A stretch of DNA of 64,000 nt. Origin: Burkholderia cepacia. GTDB lineage: Bacteria > Pseudomonadota > Gammaproteobacteria > Burkholderiales > Burkholderiaceae. Shown here in pieces: positions 1 through 8,663 of this stretch. The notes beneath the pieces were generated by a model. It was not told where the DNA came from. It made no database searches and was given only the letters and a program-made list of their open reading frames with translations. The translations under genes were made by a program, and so were the position numbers. Location: positions 496,001-560,000 of the forward strand of contig NZ_CP013444.1 of assembly GCF_001718835.1 (NCBI RefSeq), given 5' to 3'. How positions within the stretch are numbered: the first letter of the stretch is position 1; every line of letters begins with the position of its first letter.

Positions 1-146
1 CCCAAACCGGGGATATCGATCCTTATCTTGTCGTGCGCCAGTTCCAGGCCGCCGCGGGATGAATTGAAATTGATTTCCACCAGATCGCCGGATCTGGTGC
101 TTTTCGGCGGATCATATGTCACGCTCAACGCTTCTTGCATTTCCAT
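1..146 (-). CDS. Partial hypothetical protein (N-terminus only)
   Basis: An open frame on the minus strand runs off the left edge of the window, so only about 48 N-terminal residues are visible. It begins MEMQEALSVTYDPP and contains a polar stretch with SRSGDLVEINFNSS-like composition, followed by LAHDKIRIDIPG. I do not recognise the family. In-frame ATGs also lie at 155 and 161. The ATG at 146 is preferred because a GGGG sits about 9 bases upstream. It lies about 200 bp downstream of, and on the same strand as, the DAHP synthase gene, so the two could be co-transcribed. Codon use is less GC-biased than in most of the window. That it is coding is an inference from codon pattern and ribosome site only. 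Confidence 0.35.
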   Translation of the reverse strand, partial: MEMQEALSVTYDPPKSTRSGDLVEINFNSSRGGLELAHDKIRIDIPGL

Positions 147-344
147 GAATGCCATCCCCATATTCCGATTAACAGACGAGGTTTTGCCTGTCGAAAGAGA
201 CGCGTCATTTCATTTCGACGGGAAATCTGAATGCTGAAATATTCTGGAAATTCTGCTGCGACAGACGGGGCGACACGATCGGAGAATCGGATTCGCCCGG
301 GCCTGCGCGGCGACGAACAGGTGAAACTTTCCTATGTAATTGGC

Positions 345-1427
345 TCAGATCGAAGCCGGGGCGGCGTCATAGGCAATTTCCCGCCGCAATCTGACGGATT
401 GCGCGAGATTGCTCAGGACCCGCGTGGTTTCCTGCAAGCCGATGCAGGCGTCGGTAATGCTTTTTCCGAATACCAGCGGCTCGCCAGGAACAAGCGGCTG
501 ATTGCCGGAAACGAGATTGGATTCGATCATGATGCCGGCGATGCGCCGCTCGCCGGACGCGATCCTGAATCCGAGCGATTCGCAGACCGCCGGCTGGTTC
601 TCGTGATTCTTGCCGCTGTTGCCGTGACTCGCGTCGATGACGACGCGGGCAAGGAGTCCGTGGGACGCCAGCATGGCGCACGCGACATCCACGCTCACGG
701 CATCGTAGTTCGGCGTCTCGCCGCCGCGCAGCACCAGGTGGCCGTAGTGATTGCCGGCCGTGCTGCGCTTGATGTAATGCCCGTTTTCGGACGCGGCAAG
801 GAAGTGATGCGACCTGGCAGCGGCGCGTATCGCGTCCACCGCCACCTTGACGTTCCCGTCGGTGCGATTCTTGAACCCGATCGGGAATGGCATGCCTGAC
901 GCCAGCTCCCGGTGCACCTGCGATTCGGTGGTCCGGGCGCCGATGGCGCCCCAGCTGAGCAGATCCGAAAAATAACCGTGCGACAGCGAATCGAGGAGTT
1001 CCGTGGCGATCGGGACGCCGGCTTCCGTGATGTCGATCAGGAGTTGCCGCGCACTGCGCAGCCCGTGCTCGATATCGTAGGTTTCATTCAGATGCGGGTC
1101 GTTGATCAGCCCTTTCCACCCCAGCACGGTGCGGGGCTTCTCGAAATAGACCCGCATCAGGATTTCAAGTTCGTCGCCGAACGCCCGGCGCATGTCGATC
1201 AGATAGTGCGCATACTGACGCGCCGCATCGACGTCATGCACCGAACAAGGTCCGGTAATGACGAGCAGCTTGTCGGAATGTCCGGCCAGCACGTCCCTGA
1301 CATGGATGCGGGCCTGCTCGACAAAACGCAGCATCCCGTGCCTCGCCGGAAGCGACCGGATCAATTCCAATGGAGAACTCAGTCGCGTCGCTATACTGCT
1401 GAAGTGAGTATCGGTATCCAATGACAA
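345..1427 (-). CDS. aroG: 3-deoxy-7-phosphoheptulonate (DAHP) synthase, type I
   Basis: This enzyme condenses phosphoenolpyruvate with erythrose 4-phosphate, the first step of the shikimate pathway, in the cytoplasm. The protein carries the type I AroF/G/H signatures in order: GPCSVHD, MRVYFEKPRT, GWKGLINDPH, WGAIGARTTESQ, VIDASHGNSGK, IMIESNLV and FGKSITDACIG, which hold the metal- and substrate-binding Arg, Lys, Cys, His, Glu and Asp residues. The frame is open from an ATG at 1535, but that would add 36 residues unlike the family. No ATG lies between there and a point inside the domain. A TTG at 1427, six bases after GGGAG, gives 360 residues, close to the usual 350, so it is chosen. It sits away from other aro genes, beside unusual AT-rich DNA. 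Feedback specificity cannot be judged. Confidence 0.9.
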   Translation of the reverse strand: MSLDTDTHFSSIATRLSSPLELIRSLPARHGMLRFVEQARIHVRDVLAGHSDKLLVITGPCSVHDVDAARQYAHYLIDMRRAFGDELEILMRVYFEKPRTVLGWKGLINDPHLNETYDIEHGLRSARQLLIDITEAGVPIATELLDSLSHGYFSDLLSWGAIGARTTESQVHRELASGMPFPIGFKNRTDGNVKVAVDAIRAAARSHHFLAASENGHYIKRSTAGNHYGHLVLRGGETPNYDAVSVDVACAMLASHGLLARVVIDASHGNSGKNHENQPAVCESLGFRIASGERRIAGIMIESNLVSGNQPLVPGEPLVFGKSITDACIGLQETTRVLSNLAQSVRLRREIAYDAAPASI

Positions 1428-2201
1428 TTGAATCTCCCGGGAAATGATTTTGGATGGGGTGTAATTTTTGAAAGACAAAAAGATGCCCGCGCCGGACTCC
1501 GGCTTCGATTCCAAAAAATATCGGCTTCGGATCAATAACGAGTTTTCGGATTGCGTGATTCCAGAATTGCTTATCGAAAATCGACAGATTGTTCACGCCG
1601 CGCTTTCAACGCGCATCACTGCCCGCCGCGCCGGTTATCCGGATCGGTGGCAGGGCGAATCGGCCTGGGTATTCCCTCGGTGTGAATGAAATCTGTTTTT
1701 GGTTTGCGTTGATGATCAACTTGAGTCGAAATTCCGTCAAGCATTTTTTTGTGCTGCGGAAAACTTTATTGTATTGAAAGAAATATTACGGTTTTATTCG
1801 ATTTTGTGATTTAAAGCATAGCAATAATCCGATTATAGTTTCGGAATCTGGATACAGTTTCGCAATCCGGGAATGGTTTCGGAATTGGCATTAATCCGGC
1901 GAATTTTTCATGAATGCGCACCTTGAAGGCCAGGCAGCGGCCTGCTGCACGCGTCATTTGAGCGTGGCGAAAAATCGCGCCGAGCGTGCTGCGTGACGAC
2001 GGCATCCGGCGCGCATTGCGTGCTGTTGCGCGAAGTGGTTTTTACTTTGGATTGCAAAGCATTGTCGCCGATGGCAAGGTCAAGGCCGTGCCGATCGCGC
2101 GCACGTTCGATCGCGACGTGACTACCCGCGCGGGGCGGCGAACTATCTGCTGCGCGAGATCGTCCGGCTGATGTCGACCGTGTAGCGGCGGCAGCGCGTC
2201 G
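1428..2201. other. AT-rich intergenic region
   Basis: No convincing gene is visible on either strand. The stretch from about 1690 to 1910 is clearly richer in A and T than the rest of the window and probably contains the promoter of the DAHP synthase gene. It also holds the three direct repeats listed separately. Short open frames here have neither a ribosome site nor the strong third-position GC bias of real genes in this window. Confidence 0.5.
1839..1895. repeat. Three direct repeats with 19-bp period
   Basis: TTTCGGAAT occurs at 1839-1847 and 1877-1885, with a one-base variant TTTCGCAAT at 1858-1866. The copies start exactly 19 bp apart, close to two helical turns. The ten spacer bases differ from copy to copy, so only the nine-base core is conserved. 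Such spacing on one DNA face is typical of multiple binding sites for a regulator or of iterons. The repeats lie more than 400 bp upstream of the DAHP synthase start, with no other gene nearby. Which protein binds is unknown. Confidence 0.5.
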
Positions 2202-2793
2202 TCAAAAGCGCACGATCGTCGTGCGCTCGACGCTGAAATCCCGGCGCAGCGTGCACGTGGAATCGGCGAAGTAGCGCCGGGTTTCCAGCAGCAGGTCCGC
2301 GTTGCCGCGACGGCACGGCACGACGCCCGAACCTTCTTCCGTGAGCAGCGCGTCGGCCAGCGATTCGGGCTGCTCGACATAGGCCAGGTGGACGTGCTGC
2401 ACGCCGTGCGCAAGCGCGTCGAGCGCGTCGCGAACATGAGGCGCCGCAACGGAGCGCGGATGATCGACCATCACCACGAGCGTCACCGCCCCGGTGCGCT
2501 GCGCGATGACGCTGCCGAGCCGCTCCGGGTGCAGCAGCCGGCGTACATCATTGGGCGCCTGTGCCGCGCGCGGCCAGCCTGAAGTGGCGCTCGCCGAAGA
2601 AGCGGGCGGCATCGGCCAGCAATTCGAGGTGTTCGCGATGGTCTTCTTCCGGCATGACCAGCAGGATGAATTCGTCCACGGGCCGTCTGTCGGGAGCGTT
2701 GAAGGAAAACGGATACATCGCGCGGATGAAGAGTCCGACGGCAGACCCGACGCCGCCATACGGGCGATTTCGGGCATTCCCCTGGAATGAATT
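2202..2793 (-). pseudogene. Truncated, frameshifted PTS EIIA (type 2) domain protein
   Basis: Two minus-strand frames together encode a protein like PtsN-type EIIA. The first frame, about 2790-2560, reads GLFIRAMYPFSFNAPD, PVDEFILLVMPEED and HLELLADAARFFGE, which match the second half of the domain. It stops just after AARGTGAQ. The second frame, about 2575-2202, continues with AQAPNDVRRLLHPE and then about 85 residues (AVTLVVMVDHPRS ... DFSVERTTIVRF) that I do not recognise. A two-base gap or one-base gain in the GCGCGC run near 2565 would join them. The first 60 or so residues of the domain, including the phosphorylated His region, are absent: an in-frame stop and the inverted repeat lie where they should be. 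It is therefore probably dead. Confidence 0.6.
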
Positions 2794-2804
2794 TCAAGTT
2801 TGGG

Positions 2805-2903
2805 GTTGCCACGAGAACGGCCGCTCGCCACGTTGTGCTCCTTGGCGATACGTCCAGTATTCGCGGCGTCGCACGCCTCGCGAGCGGCCGTTCTCGTGGC
2901 AAC
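2805..2903. repeat. Long-armed inverted repeat (24-bp perfect arms)
   Basis: The arms at 2805-2828 and 2880-2903 are perfect reverse complements over 24 bases. The left arm starts GTTGCCACGAGAACGG. A 51-bp interior separates them and shows no open frame. The element abuts the point where the PTS EIIA remnant loses its N-terminus. It could be a small non-autonomous mobile element, a REP/BIME-like palindrome or a bidirectional terminator; no T-tract follows either arm, which argues against the last. No second copy was seen in this window. Confidence 0.65.
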
Positions 2904-3186
2904 GCATGCGCGTTCCGTATGTAAACAGACCCTAAAGTTGTATATCGATGACCGTCTGCGAGAGGCGATGGCAGGGGGCAGCCGGATGCGGTGCGCGACA
3001 CGCGATCCGCGCCGCGCGGACCCATTCCGTCCCCCAACTTCCGCACCATTCGCCCGCCACAGGGCAAAATACGGGTTTTCCGCACCCCGCGAGGGGGCCC
3101 AGAATCGCGCTCCGGGCGGCGGCCGCGCGCCCGCTGCCCAGGCAAGATCGCTCGCCGCGCGCGAGCCCACAGGAGTCCAAGACCTC

Positions 3187-3780
3187 ATGCCCGAATCCAA
3201 CCTGTCCTTCTTCGGCCGGCTGTCGCTGGCCGTCGGCACGTTCTTCTCCGTGCTCGGCAACCGCGAGTTCGCGGCCGGCGTGCTGCGTGTGCGCGACGGC
3301 GCGCCCGTCGCCGCGCAACCGGCCCCGGCCGCCGCGCCCGTCGCGATGCCTACCCCGGCTGCCGCGCCCGTGAAGGCGCCGGCCCCCGAGCTGCGCGAAG
3401 CGAGCCCGCAGGCCGCGCTGCAACTGCTCGGCCTGCTGCAGCGCGATGCGCGCTTCATCGACTTCGTCGAGGAAGACATCGCCGGCTATGCGGACGCCGA
3501 GATCGGCGCGGCCGCGCGCCTCGTGCACGACGGCTGCCGTGCGGCGCTGCGCGAACACTTCACGATCGTGCCGGTACGCGACGAAGCGGAAGGCAGCCGC
3601 GTGACGCTGCCGGCGGGTTTCGACGCGACGGCCGTGCGCGTGACGGGCAACGTGGTCGGCGCCGCGCCGTTCACGGGCACGGTCAGCCATCGCGGCTGGC
3701 GCGTGGCCGACGTGCGCCTGCCGAAGCTGACGGGCAGCCACGACGCCTCGGTCGTCGCACCGGCGGAGGTGGAACTGTGA
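3187..3780 (+). CDS. DUF2760 domain-containing protein
   Basis: This 197-residue protein begins MPESNLSFFGRLSLAVGTFF and has an Ala/Pro-rich linker around residues 40-65. A conserved C-terminal half follows (LQLLGLLQRDARFIDFVEED, then TLPAGFDATAVRVTGN and FTGTVSHRGWRVADV), which is the DUF2760 pattern. No biochemical activity is established for the family. The ATG at 3187 follows AGGAG by about ten bases. Its stop codon overlaps the GTG start of the following Hsp70 gene, implying translational coupling and a role alongside these chaperone-like proteins. The gene order DUF2760-Hsp70-Hsp70 is a recurring arrangement in Burkholderia and relatives, as far as I know. Confidence 0.85.
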   Translation: MPESNLSFFGRLSLAVGTFFSVLGNREFAAGVLRVRDGAPVAAQPAPAAAPVAMPTPAAAPVKAPAPELREASPQAALQLLGLLQRDARFIDFVEEDIAGYADAEIGAAARLVHDGCRAALREHFTIVPVRDEAEGSRVTLPAGFDATAVRVTGNVVGAAPFTGTVSHRGWRVADVRLPKLTGSHDASVVAPAEVEL

Positions 3781-5618
3781 GCGATCCGCGCTATTCGATC
3801 GGTATCGATCTCGGTACGACCCACTGCGCGCTGTCGTATGTCGACAGCGCCGCGAGCGACGGCGAAACCATCACGCAACAGGTGCTGCCGATCGCGCAGC
3901 TCACCGCGCCCGGCGCGCTGGAGTCGCGCGACCTGCTGCCGTCGTTTCTCTACCTGCCGCATGAAAGCGAACTCACGCAGGGCGACCTGACGCTGCCGTG
4001 GACGGCCTCGCGCGCGTTCGCGGTCGGCGAAATGGCGCGCACGCGCGGCGCCGGCACGCCGATCCGCCTCGTGTCGAGCGCGAAGAGCTGGCTGTGCCAC
4101 CCGGGTGTCGACCGCCGCGCGGCGATCCTGCCGAGCGATGCGCCGCCGGAAGTGTCGCGCGTGTCGCCGCTGGAAAGCTCGATCCGCTACCTGACGCACC
4201 TGCGCGAAGCGTGGGATCACACGCATCCCGACGCGCCGTTCGCCGACCAGGACGTGACGGTCACGATTCCCGCGTCGTTCGACCCGGCCGCGCGCGAGCT
4301 GACGGCCGAGGCCGCGCGCGCCGCCGGCTACTCGCGGATGACGCTGCTCGAGGAGCCGCAGGCCGCGCTGTACAGCTGGATCCAGAAGAGCCAGGGCGGC
4401 TGGCGCAAGCAGGTGCAGGTCGGCGACCTGATCCTGTGCGTCGACGTCGGCGGCGGCACGACCGACCTGTCGCTGATCGCGGTGGTCGAGCGCGACGGCA
4501 ATCTCGAGCTGCATCGCGTGGCGGTCGGCGAGCACATCCTGCTCGGCGGCGACAACATGGACCTCGCGCTGGCGCACGTCGTCGCGCGCAAGCTCGCGCA
4601 GCAGGGCACGCAGGCCGATCCGTGGCAGCTGCGGGCGCTCACGTACGCATGCCGCTCCGCGAAGGAAACGCTGCTGTCCGATCCGTCGACCGACGCGGTG
4701 CCGCTCGTCGTGCCGAGCCGCGGCTCGAAGCTGATCGGCGGGTCGATCCGCACGGAACTCACGCGCGCGGAACTCACGCAGACGATCCTCGAAGGCTTCT
4801 TCCCGCAGGTCGACGCAGCCGCGCGCCCGGTGAGCCGCGCACGCGTCGGCCTGACGCAGCTCGGCCTGCCGTACGCGCAGGACGCGGGCATCACGCGCCA
4901 TCTCGCGGCGTTCCTCGGCCGCCAGGTCGCGGCGCTCGACTCGCTCGAGGGCGTGCAGCGCACCCTGCCGCAGGGCGCGACGTTCCTGCACCCGACCGCC
5001 GTGCTGTTCAACGGCGGCGTGTTCAAGTCGACGCTGCTCACGCAGCGCGTGCTCGATACGCTCAACAGCTGGCTGGCCGCGGAAGGCGCGCCGCCCGCCC
5101 GCCTGCTCGAAGGCGCGGATCTCGATCTCGCGGTCGCGCGCGGCGCCGCGTACTACGGCTACGTGAAGCGCGGCCGTGGCGTGCGCATTCGCGGCGGCAC
5201 GGCGCGTGCGTACTACGTCGCGATCGAATCCGCGATGCCCGCGGTGCCGGGGCTCGAGCCGCCGGTGCAGGCACTGTGCGTCGCGCCGTTCGGGATGGAG
5301 GAAGGCTCGGACGCGGCGCTGCCGCCGCAGGAGTTCGGCCTCGTCGTCGGCGAACCGGTGCAGTTCCGTTTCTTCGGTTCGTCGGTGCGCCGCCAGGACC
5401 AGGTCGGCACGCTGCTCGACTACTGGTCGCCGGAAGAGCTGCAGGAACTGGAAGAAATCCAGGCGACGCTGCCCGCCGAAGGGCGCACCGTCGGCGAGGT
5501 CGTGCCCGTGAAGCTGCATGCGCGCGTGACCGAAGCCGGCACGCTCGAACTCGAGGCGATCCCGAGCGGCACGAACGAGCGCTGGAAGGTCGAGTTCGAC
5601 GTGCGCGGCGCCGCCTGA
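3777..5618 (+). CDS. Hsp70 family protein (first of two)
   Basis: This 613-residue protein has an actin-like ATPase fold with the Hsp70 phosphate-1 loop near the N-terminus (IGIDLGTTHCALSYV), phosphate-2 loop (CVDVGGGTTDLSL, about residue 225) and adenosine-binding segment (LFNGGVFKS, about residue 410). A C-terminal beta-rich region ends WKVEFDVRG. It lacks the long substrate-lid helices and the acidic C-terminus of DnaK, so it is a divergent Hsp70 rather than the housekeeping chaperone. The GTG at 3777 overlaps the stop of the DUF2760 gene. The second Hsp70 gene starts six bases after this one ends. No J-domain or GrpE gene is nearby. Substrate unknown. Confidence 0.9.
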   Translation: MSDPRYSIGIDLGTTHCALSYVDSAASDGETITQQVLPIAQLTAPGALESRDLLPSFLYLPHESELTQGDLTLPWTASRAFAVGEMARTRGAGTPIRLVSSAKSWLCHPGVDRRAAILPSDAPPEVSRVSPLESSIRYLTHLREAWDHTHPDAPFADQDVTVTIPASFDPAARELTAEAARAAGYSRMTLLEEPQAALYSWIQKSQGGWRKQVQVGDLILCVDVGGGTTDLSLIAVVERDGNLELHRVAVGEHILLGGDNMDLALAHVVARKLAQQGTQADPWQLRALTYACRSAKETLLSDPSTDAVPLVVPSRGSKLIGGSIRTELTRAELTQTILEGFFPQVDAAARPVSRARVGLTQLGLPYAQDAGITRHLAAFLGRQVAALDSLEGVQRTLPQGATFLHPTAVLFNGGVFKSTLLTQRVLDTLNSWLAAEGAPPARLLEGADLDLAVARGAAYYGYVKRGRGVRIRGGTARAYYVAIESAMPAVPGLEPPVQALCVAPFGMEEGSDAALPPQEFGLVVGEPVQFRFFGSSVRRQDQVGTLLDYWSPEELQELEEIQATLPAEGRTVGEVVPVKLHARVTEAGTLELEAIPSGTNERWKVEFDVRGAA

Positions 5619-5623
5619 GCGCG

Positions 5624-8428
5624 ATGAAGCGCTATACGGTCGGGATCGACCTCGGCACGAGCAATACGGTCGTCGCATACGTCGAGGCCGGTTCCGACGC
5701 GATCCGCGTGTTCGACGTCGAGCAACTGGTCGGCCCCGGCGCGGTGGCCGCGCAGCCGCTGCTGCCGTCGGTGCGCTATCACCCGGCGGCGGGCGAGCTC
5801 GCGGCGGACGCGTTGAGGTTGCCGTGGCAGGTCGTCGAGACGGCCGGCGCAGTGGGTGCGGCGGGGGCGACAGGTGCGGCTGGCGCTGGCGGGGCACATG
5901 CGGCGAACGCCGCCGGCGCGCTGCCGGCCGTGATCGGCCGCTACGCGCGCACGCTCGGCGCGCAGGTGCCGGGCCGGCTCGTCACGAGCGCGAAGAGCTG
6001 GCTGTCGCACGCGTCGGTCGACCGGCTCGCGGCGATCCTGCCGTGGGGCGCGGCCGACGGTGTCGACAAGGTGTCGCCGGTCGACGCGAGCGCGAGCTAC
6101 CTCGCGCACGTGCGCGATGCGTGGGACGCCCGTTTTCCCGATGCGCCGCTTGCGAAGCAGGACGTGATCCTGACCGTGCCCGCGTCGTTCGACGACGGCG
6201 CGCGCGCACTGACGGTCGAGGCCGCGCGCCTCGCAGGGCTGCCGGCGCTGCGGCTGCTGGAAGAGCCGCAGGCCGCGTTCTACGACTGGCTGTACGGCCA
6301 GCGCGACACGCTGCGCGACACGTTTGCCGCCGCGCGGCGCGTGCTGATCTGCGACGTCGGCGGCGGCACGACCGACCTCACGCTCGTCGATGTCGCGCCG
6401 GGCGACGACGGCGAGCCCACCTTTACGCGTGTCGGCGTCGGCAACCACCTGATGCTCGGCGGCGACAACATGGACCTCGCGCTCGCGCGCCTGGTCGAGA
6501 CGCGGCTGACCGAGCCCGGCACGCGGCTGTCGGCCGCGAGCCTGTCGCAACTCGTCGAGCGATGTCGCGCGGCGAAGGAGCGGCTGCTCGGCGACGATGC
6601 GCCGGCGTCGGTCACCGTCACGCTGCTCGGCGCGGGCAGCAAGCTCGTCGGCGGCGCGCGCTCGGCCGAGCTGACGCGGCAGGAAGTCGAGCAGATCGTC
6701 GTCGACGGGTTCTTTCCGCAGGTCGAAGCCGGCGAGCTGCCGCGCCGTGCGCGCGCCGCGATCGTCGAATTCGGGCTGCCGTATGCGAGCGACGCGGCCG
6801 TCACGCGGCACGTCGCCGCGTTCCTGAATCGTCATGCGGAAGGCCCGCTGCCCGACACGCTGCTGCTCAACGGCGGCGTGTTCCGCGCGGGTGCGCTTGC
6901 CGGCCGTCTCGCGCAGACGCTCGGCGCATGGCGCGGCGCGCCGCTCAACGTGTTGCAGAACACGCAGCCGGACATCGCCGTCGCACGTGGCGCCGTCGCG
7001 TACGGGCTCGCGCGCGCCGGGCATGCGCCGCGCATCGGCGGCGGGTCCGCGCGCAGCTATTTCCTCGTGCTCGACGACGGCGCGGCCGATTCCGCAGCGC
7101 GCGGCGTCTGCCTGCTGCCGCGCGGTGCGGAAGAGGGCCGCGAGATCCGGCTCGACGATCGCACGTTCGCGTTGCAGCTCGGGCAGCCGGTGCGTTTCCA
7201 CCTCGTGTCGACGGTTGCCGATACGGCATACCGTCCCGGCGATCTGGTGACGTTCGGCGACGGCGACTTCGTGCGGCTGCCGCCGATCGCGACAGTGGTC
7301 GGGCGGCAGGATGCGCGCGACGCACGCGAAACGCCGGTGAAGCTCACCGCGTCGCTGACCGAGGTCGGCACGCTCGAGATGCATTGCATCGCGACCGACG
7401 ACGCGGCGCGCCGCTGGAAGCTCGAATTCCAGCTGCGCGGCGACGCGGCGACGCAAGGCGACGTGGACATGCCCTTGCGGCATCCGCGGCTCGACCAGGC
7501 GATCGAGCTGATCGAGCGCTCGTTCGGCGGCCGCTCGGCGGACGTCACGCCGAAAGACACGCGCCGGTTGCGCGCGCAGCTCGAGCAGGTGCTCGGCCCG
7601 CGTGAAGCGTGGGACGTTGCGTGCGCGCGCGAGCTGTTCGATGCGCTGCTCGCGCGCGCACGCCGCCGCCGCCGCTCGGCCGATCACGAGCGTGCGTGGC
7701 TGAACCTTGCCGGTTATTGCCTGCGTCCGGGTTTCGGTCATCCGCTCGATGCATGGCGCATCGAGCAGCTGTGGCCGCTGTTCGACGACGGGATCCAGTA
7801 CGTGACCGACGGGCAGGTGTGGTCGGAGTGGTGGACGCTGTGGCGGCGCGTGGCCGGCGGCCTCGACGACGACGCGCAGACGCAGGTGCGCGACGCGATC
7901 GCGTTCCTCGAACCGTCCGACGACAAGCGGCGCAAGCTGCCGTTCGATCCGGGCAAGGTCGGCCCGGCCGACATGACGCGGCTGTCCGCGTCGCTCGAAC
8001 GGCTGCCCGTCGAGCGCAAGATCGAGCTTGCCGAGCGGCTGACCGCGCTGCTGCAGAAGCCGGCCGACTGCGCGCTCGGCGCGTGGGCGCTCGGGCGTAT
8101 CGGCGCGCGCCGGCCGTTTTACGGCAGTGCGCACAGCGTCGTGCCGCCTGACGTTGCAGGCCGCCTGCTCGATGCGCTGTTCGCGCTCGACTGGAAGCAG
8201 GTCGAGCCGGCCGCGTTTGCCGCTGCGCAGATTGCGCGGATGACCGGAGACCGTTCGCGCGACCTGCCGCCCGACGTGCGCGACGCGGTGATCCGGCGGC
8301 TCGCGGCGGCGAACGCGTCGGCGAAGTGGGTCGACATGGTGCGCGAGGCGATCGCGTTCGACGAAGCCGACACGATGCGCGTGTTCGGCGAGACGCTGCC
8401 GGCGGGGTTGAAGCTGATCGGGGAGTGA
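5624..8428 (+). CDS. Hsp70 family protein with long C-terminal extension (DUF3731-like)
   Basis: At 934 residues this is a paralogue of the preceding gene. It starts MKRYTVGIDLGTSNTVVAYV and repeats the ATPase motifs (CDVGGGTTDLTL, LLNGGVFRAG). Around residues 72-95 it has a low-complexity Ala/Gly insert (GAVGAAGATGAAGAGG). After the shared WKLEFQLRGD motif near residue 605 it carries about 320 extra residues of mainly helical character that the first copy lacks, consistent with the DUF3731 region annotated in this family. The pair may form a heteromer. The gene is the last of the operon; a terminator lies 130 bp downstream. Confidence 0.9.
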   Translation: MKRYTVGIDLGTSNTVVAYVEAGSDAIRVFDVEQLVGPGAVAAQPLLPSVRYHPAAGELAADALRLPWQVVETAGAVGAAGATGAAGAGGAHAANAAGALPAVIGRYARTLGAQVPGRLVTSAKSWLSHASVDRLAAILPWGAADGVDKVSPVDASASYLAHVRDAWDARFPDAPLAKQDVILTVPASFDDGARALTVEAARLAGLPALRLLEEPQAAFYDWLYGQRDTLRDTFAAARRVLICDVGGGTTDLTLVDVAPGDDGEPTFTRVGVGNHLMLGGDNMDLALARLVETRLTEPGTRLSAASLSQLVERCRAAKERLLGDDAPASVTVTLLGAGSKLVGGARSAELTRQEVEQIVVDGFFPQVEAGELPRRARAAIVEFGLPYASDAAVTRHVAAFLNRHAEGPLPDTLLLNGGVFRAGALAGRLAQTLGAWRGAPLNVLQNTQPDIAVARGAVAYGLARAGHAPRIGGGSARSYFLVLDDGAADSAARGVCLLPRGAEEGREIRLDDRTFALQLGQPVRFHLVSTVADTAYRPGDLVTFGDGDFVRLPPIATVVGRQDARDARETPVKLTASLTEVGTLEMHCIATDDAARRWKLEFQLRGDAATQGDVDMPLRHPRLDQAIELIERSFGGRSADVTPKDTRRLRAQLEQVLGPREAWDVACARELFDALLARARRRRRSADHERAWLNLAGYCLRPGFGHPLDAWRIEQLWPLFDDGIQYVTDGQVWSEWWTLWRRVAGGLDDDAQTQVRDAIAFLEPSDDKRRKLPFDPGKVGPADMTRLSASLERLPVERKIELAERLTALLQKPADCALGAWALGRIGARRPFYGSAHSVVPPDVAGRLLDALFALDWKQVEPAAFAAAQIARMTGDRSRDLPPDVRDAVIRRLAAANASAKWVDMVREAIAFDEADTMRVFGETLPAGLKLIGE

Positions 8429-8557
8429 TCGCGCACGGGTGCCCTTGAGACAGCCGAAATAAACCGACCTCGACGTTGTAAGGGCCAGGAGGGCATGATG
8501 GCCTTTCTTGCAGCGAGTGCGGCTTGGACCACATCCGGTTTATCGTTCTCGCAAAAC

Positions 8558-8580
8558 GATCACTGTGGGTGATCTTTTTT
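8558..8580 (+). terminator. Rho-independent terminator of the Hsp70 operon
   Basis: The six-base stem GATCAC/GTGATC encloses a five-base loop and is followed at once by six T residues (8575-8580). It lies downstream of the second Hsp70 gene on the plus strand. The rest of 8429-8663 shows no gene. Confidence 0.8.
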
Positions 8581-8663
8581 CTTCCTGATCAAACCGTCGC
8601 GACTTGGAGAAGGTTTGCGAAGCTGGTCGGCAGCGCGCGCCGACCGTCGACTTCAACGAAACT

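Noticed and set aside
231..899. Plus-strand open frame of about 220 codons opposite the DAHP synthase
   Set aside because: It lies antisense to a gene with unmistakable family motifs, and its translation shows no domain.
1811..2005. Small minus-strand open frame over the 19-bp repeats
   Set aside because: Composition is not coding-like, no ribosome site is present, and the repeats explain the sequence better.
3998..5618. Very long overlapping open frames on both strands through the Hsp70 genes
   Set aside because: High GC makes stops rare in all frames. Those translations are Arg/Ala/Pro-rich, lack motifs and ribosome sites, and mirror the real Hsp70 frames.
8558..8580. Possible toxin-antitoxin or riboswitch element
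   Set aside because: The short stem followed directly by six Ts is fully explained as an intrinsic terminator.
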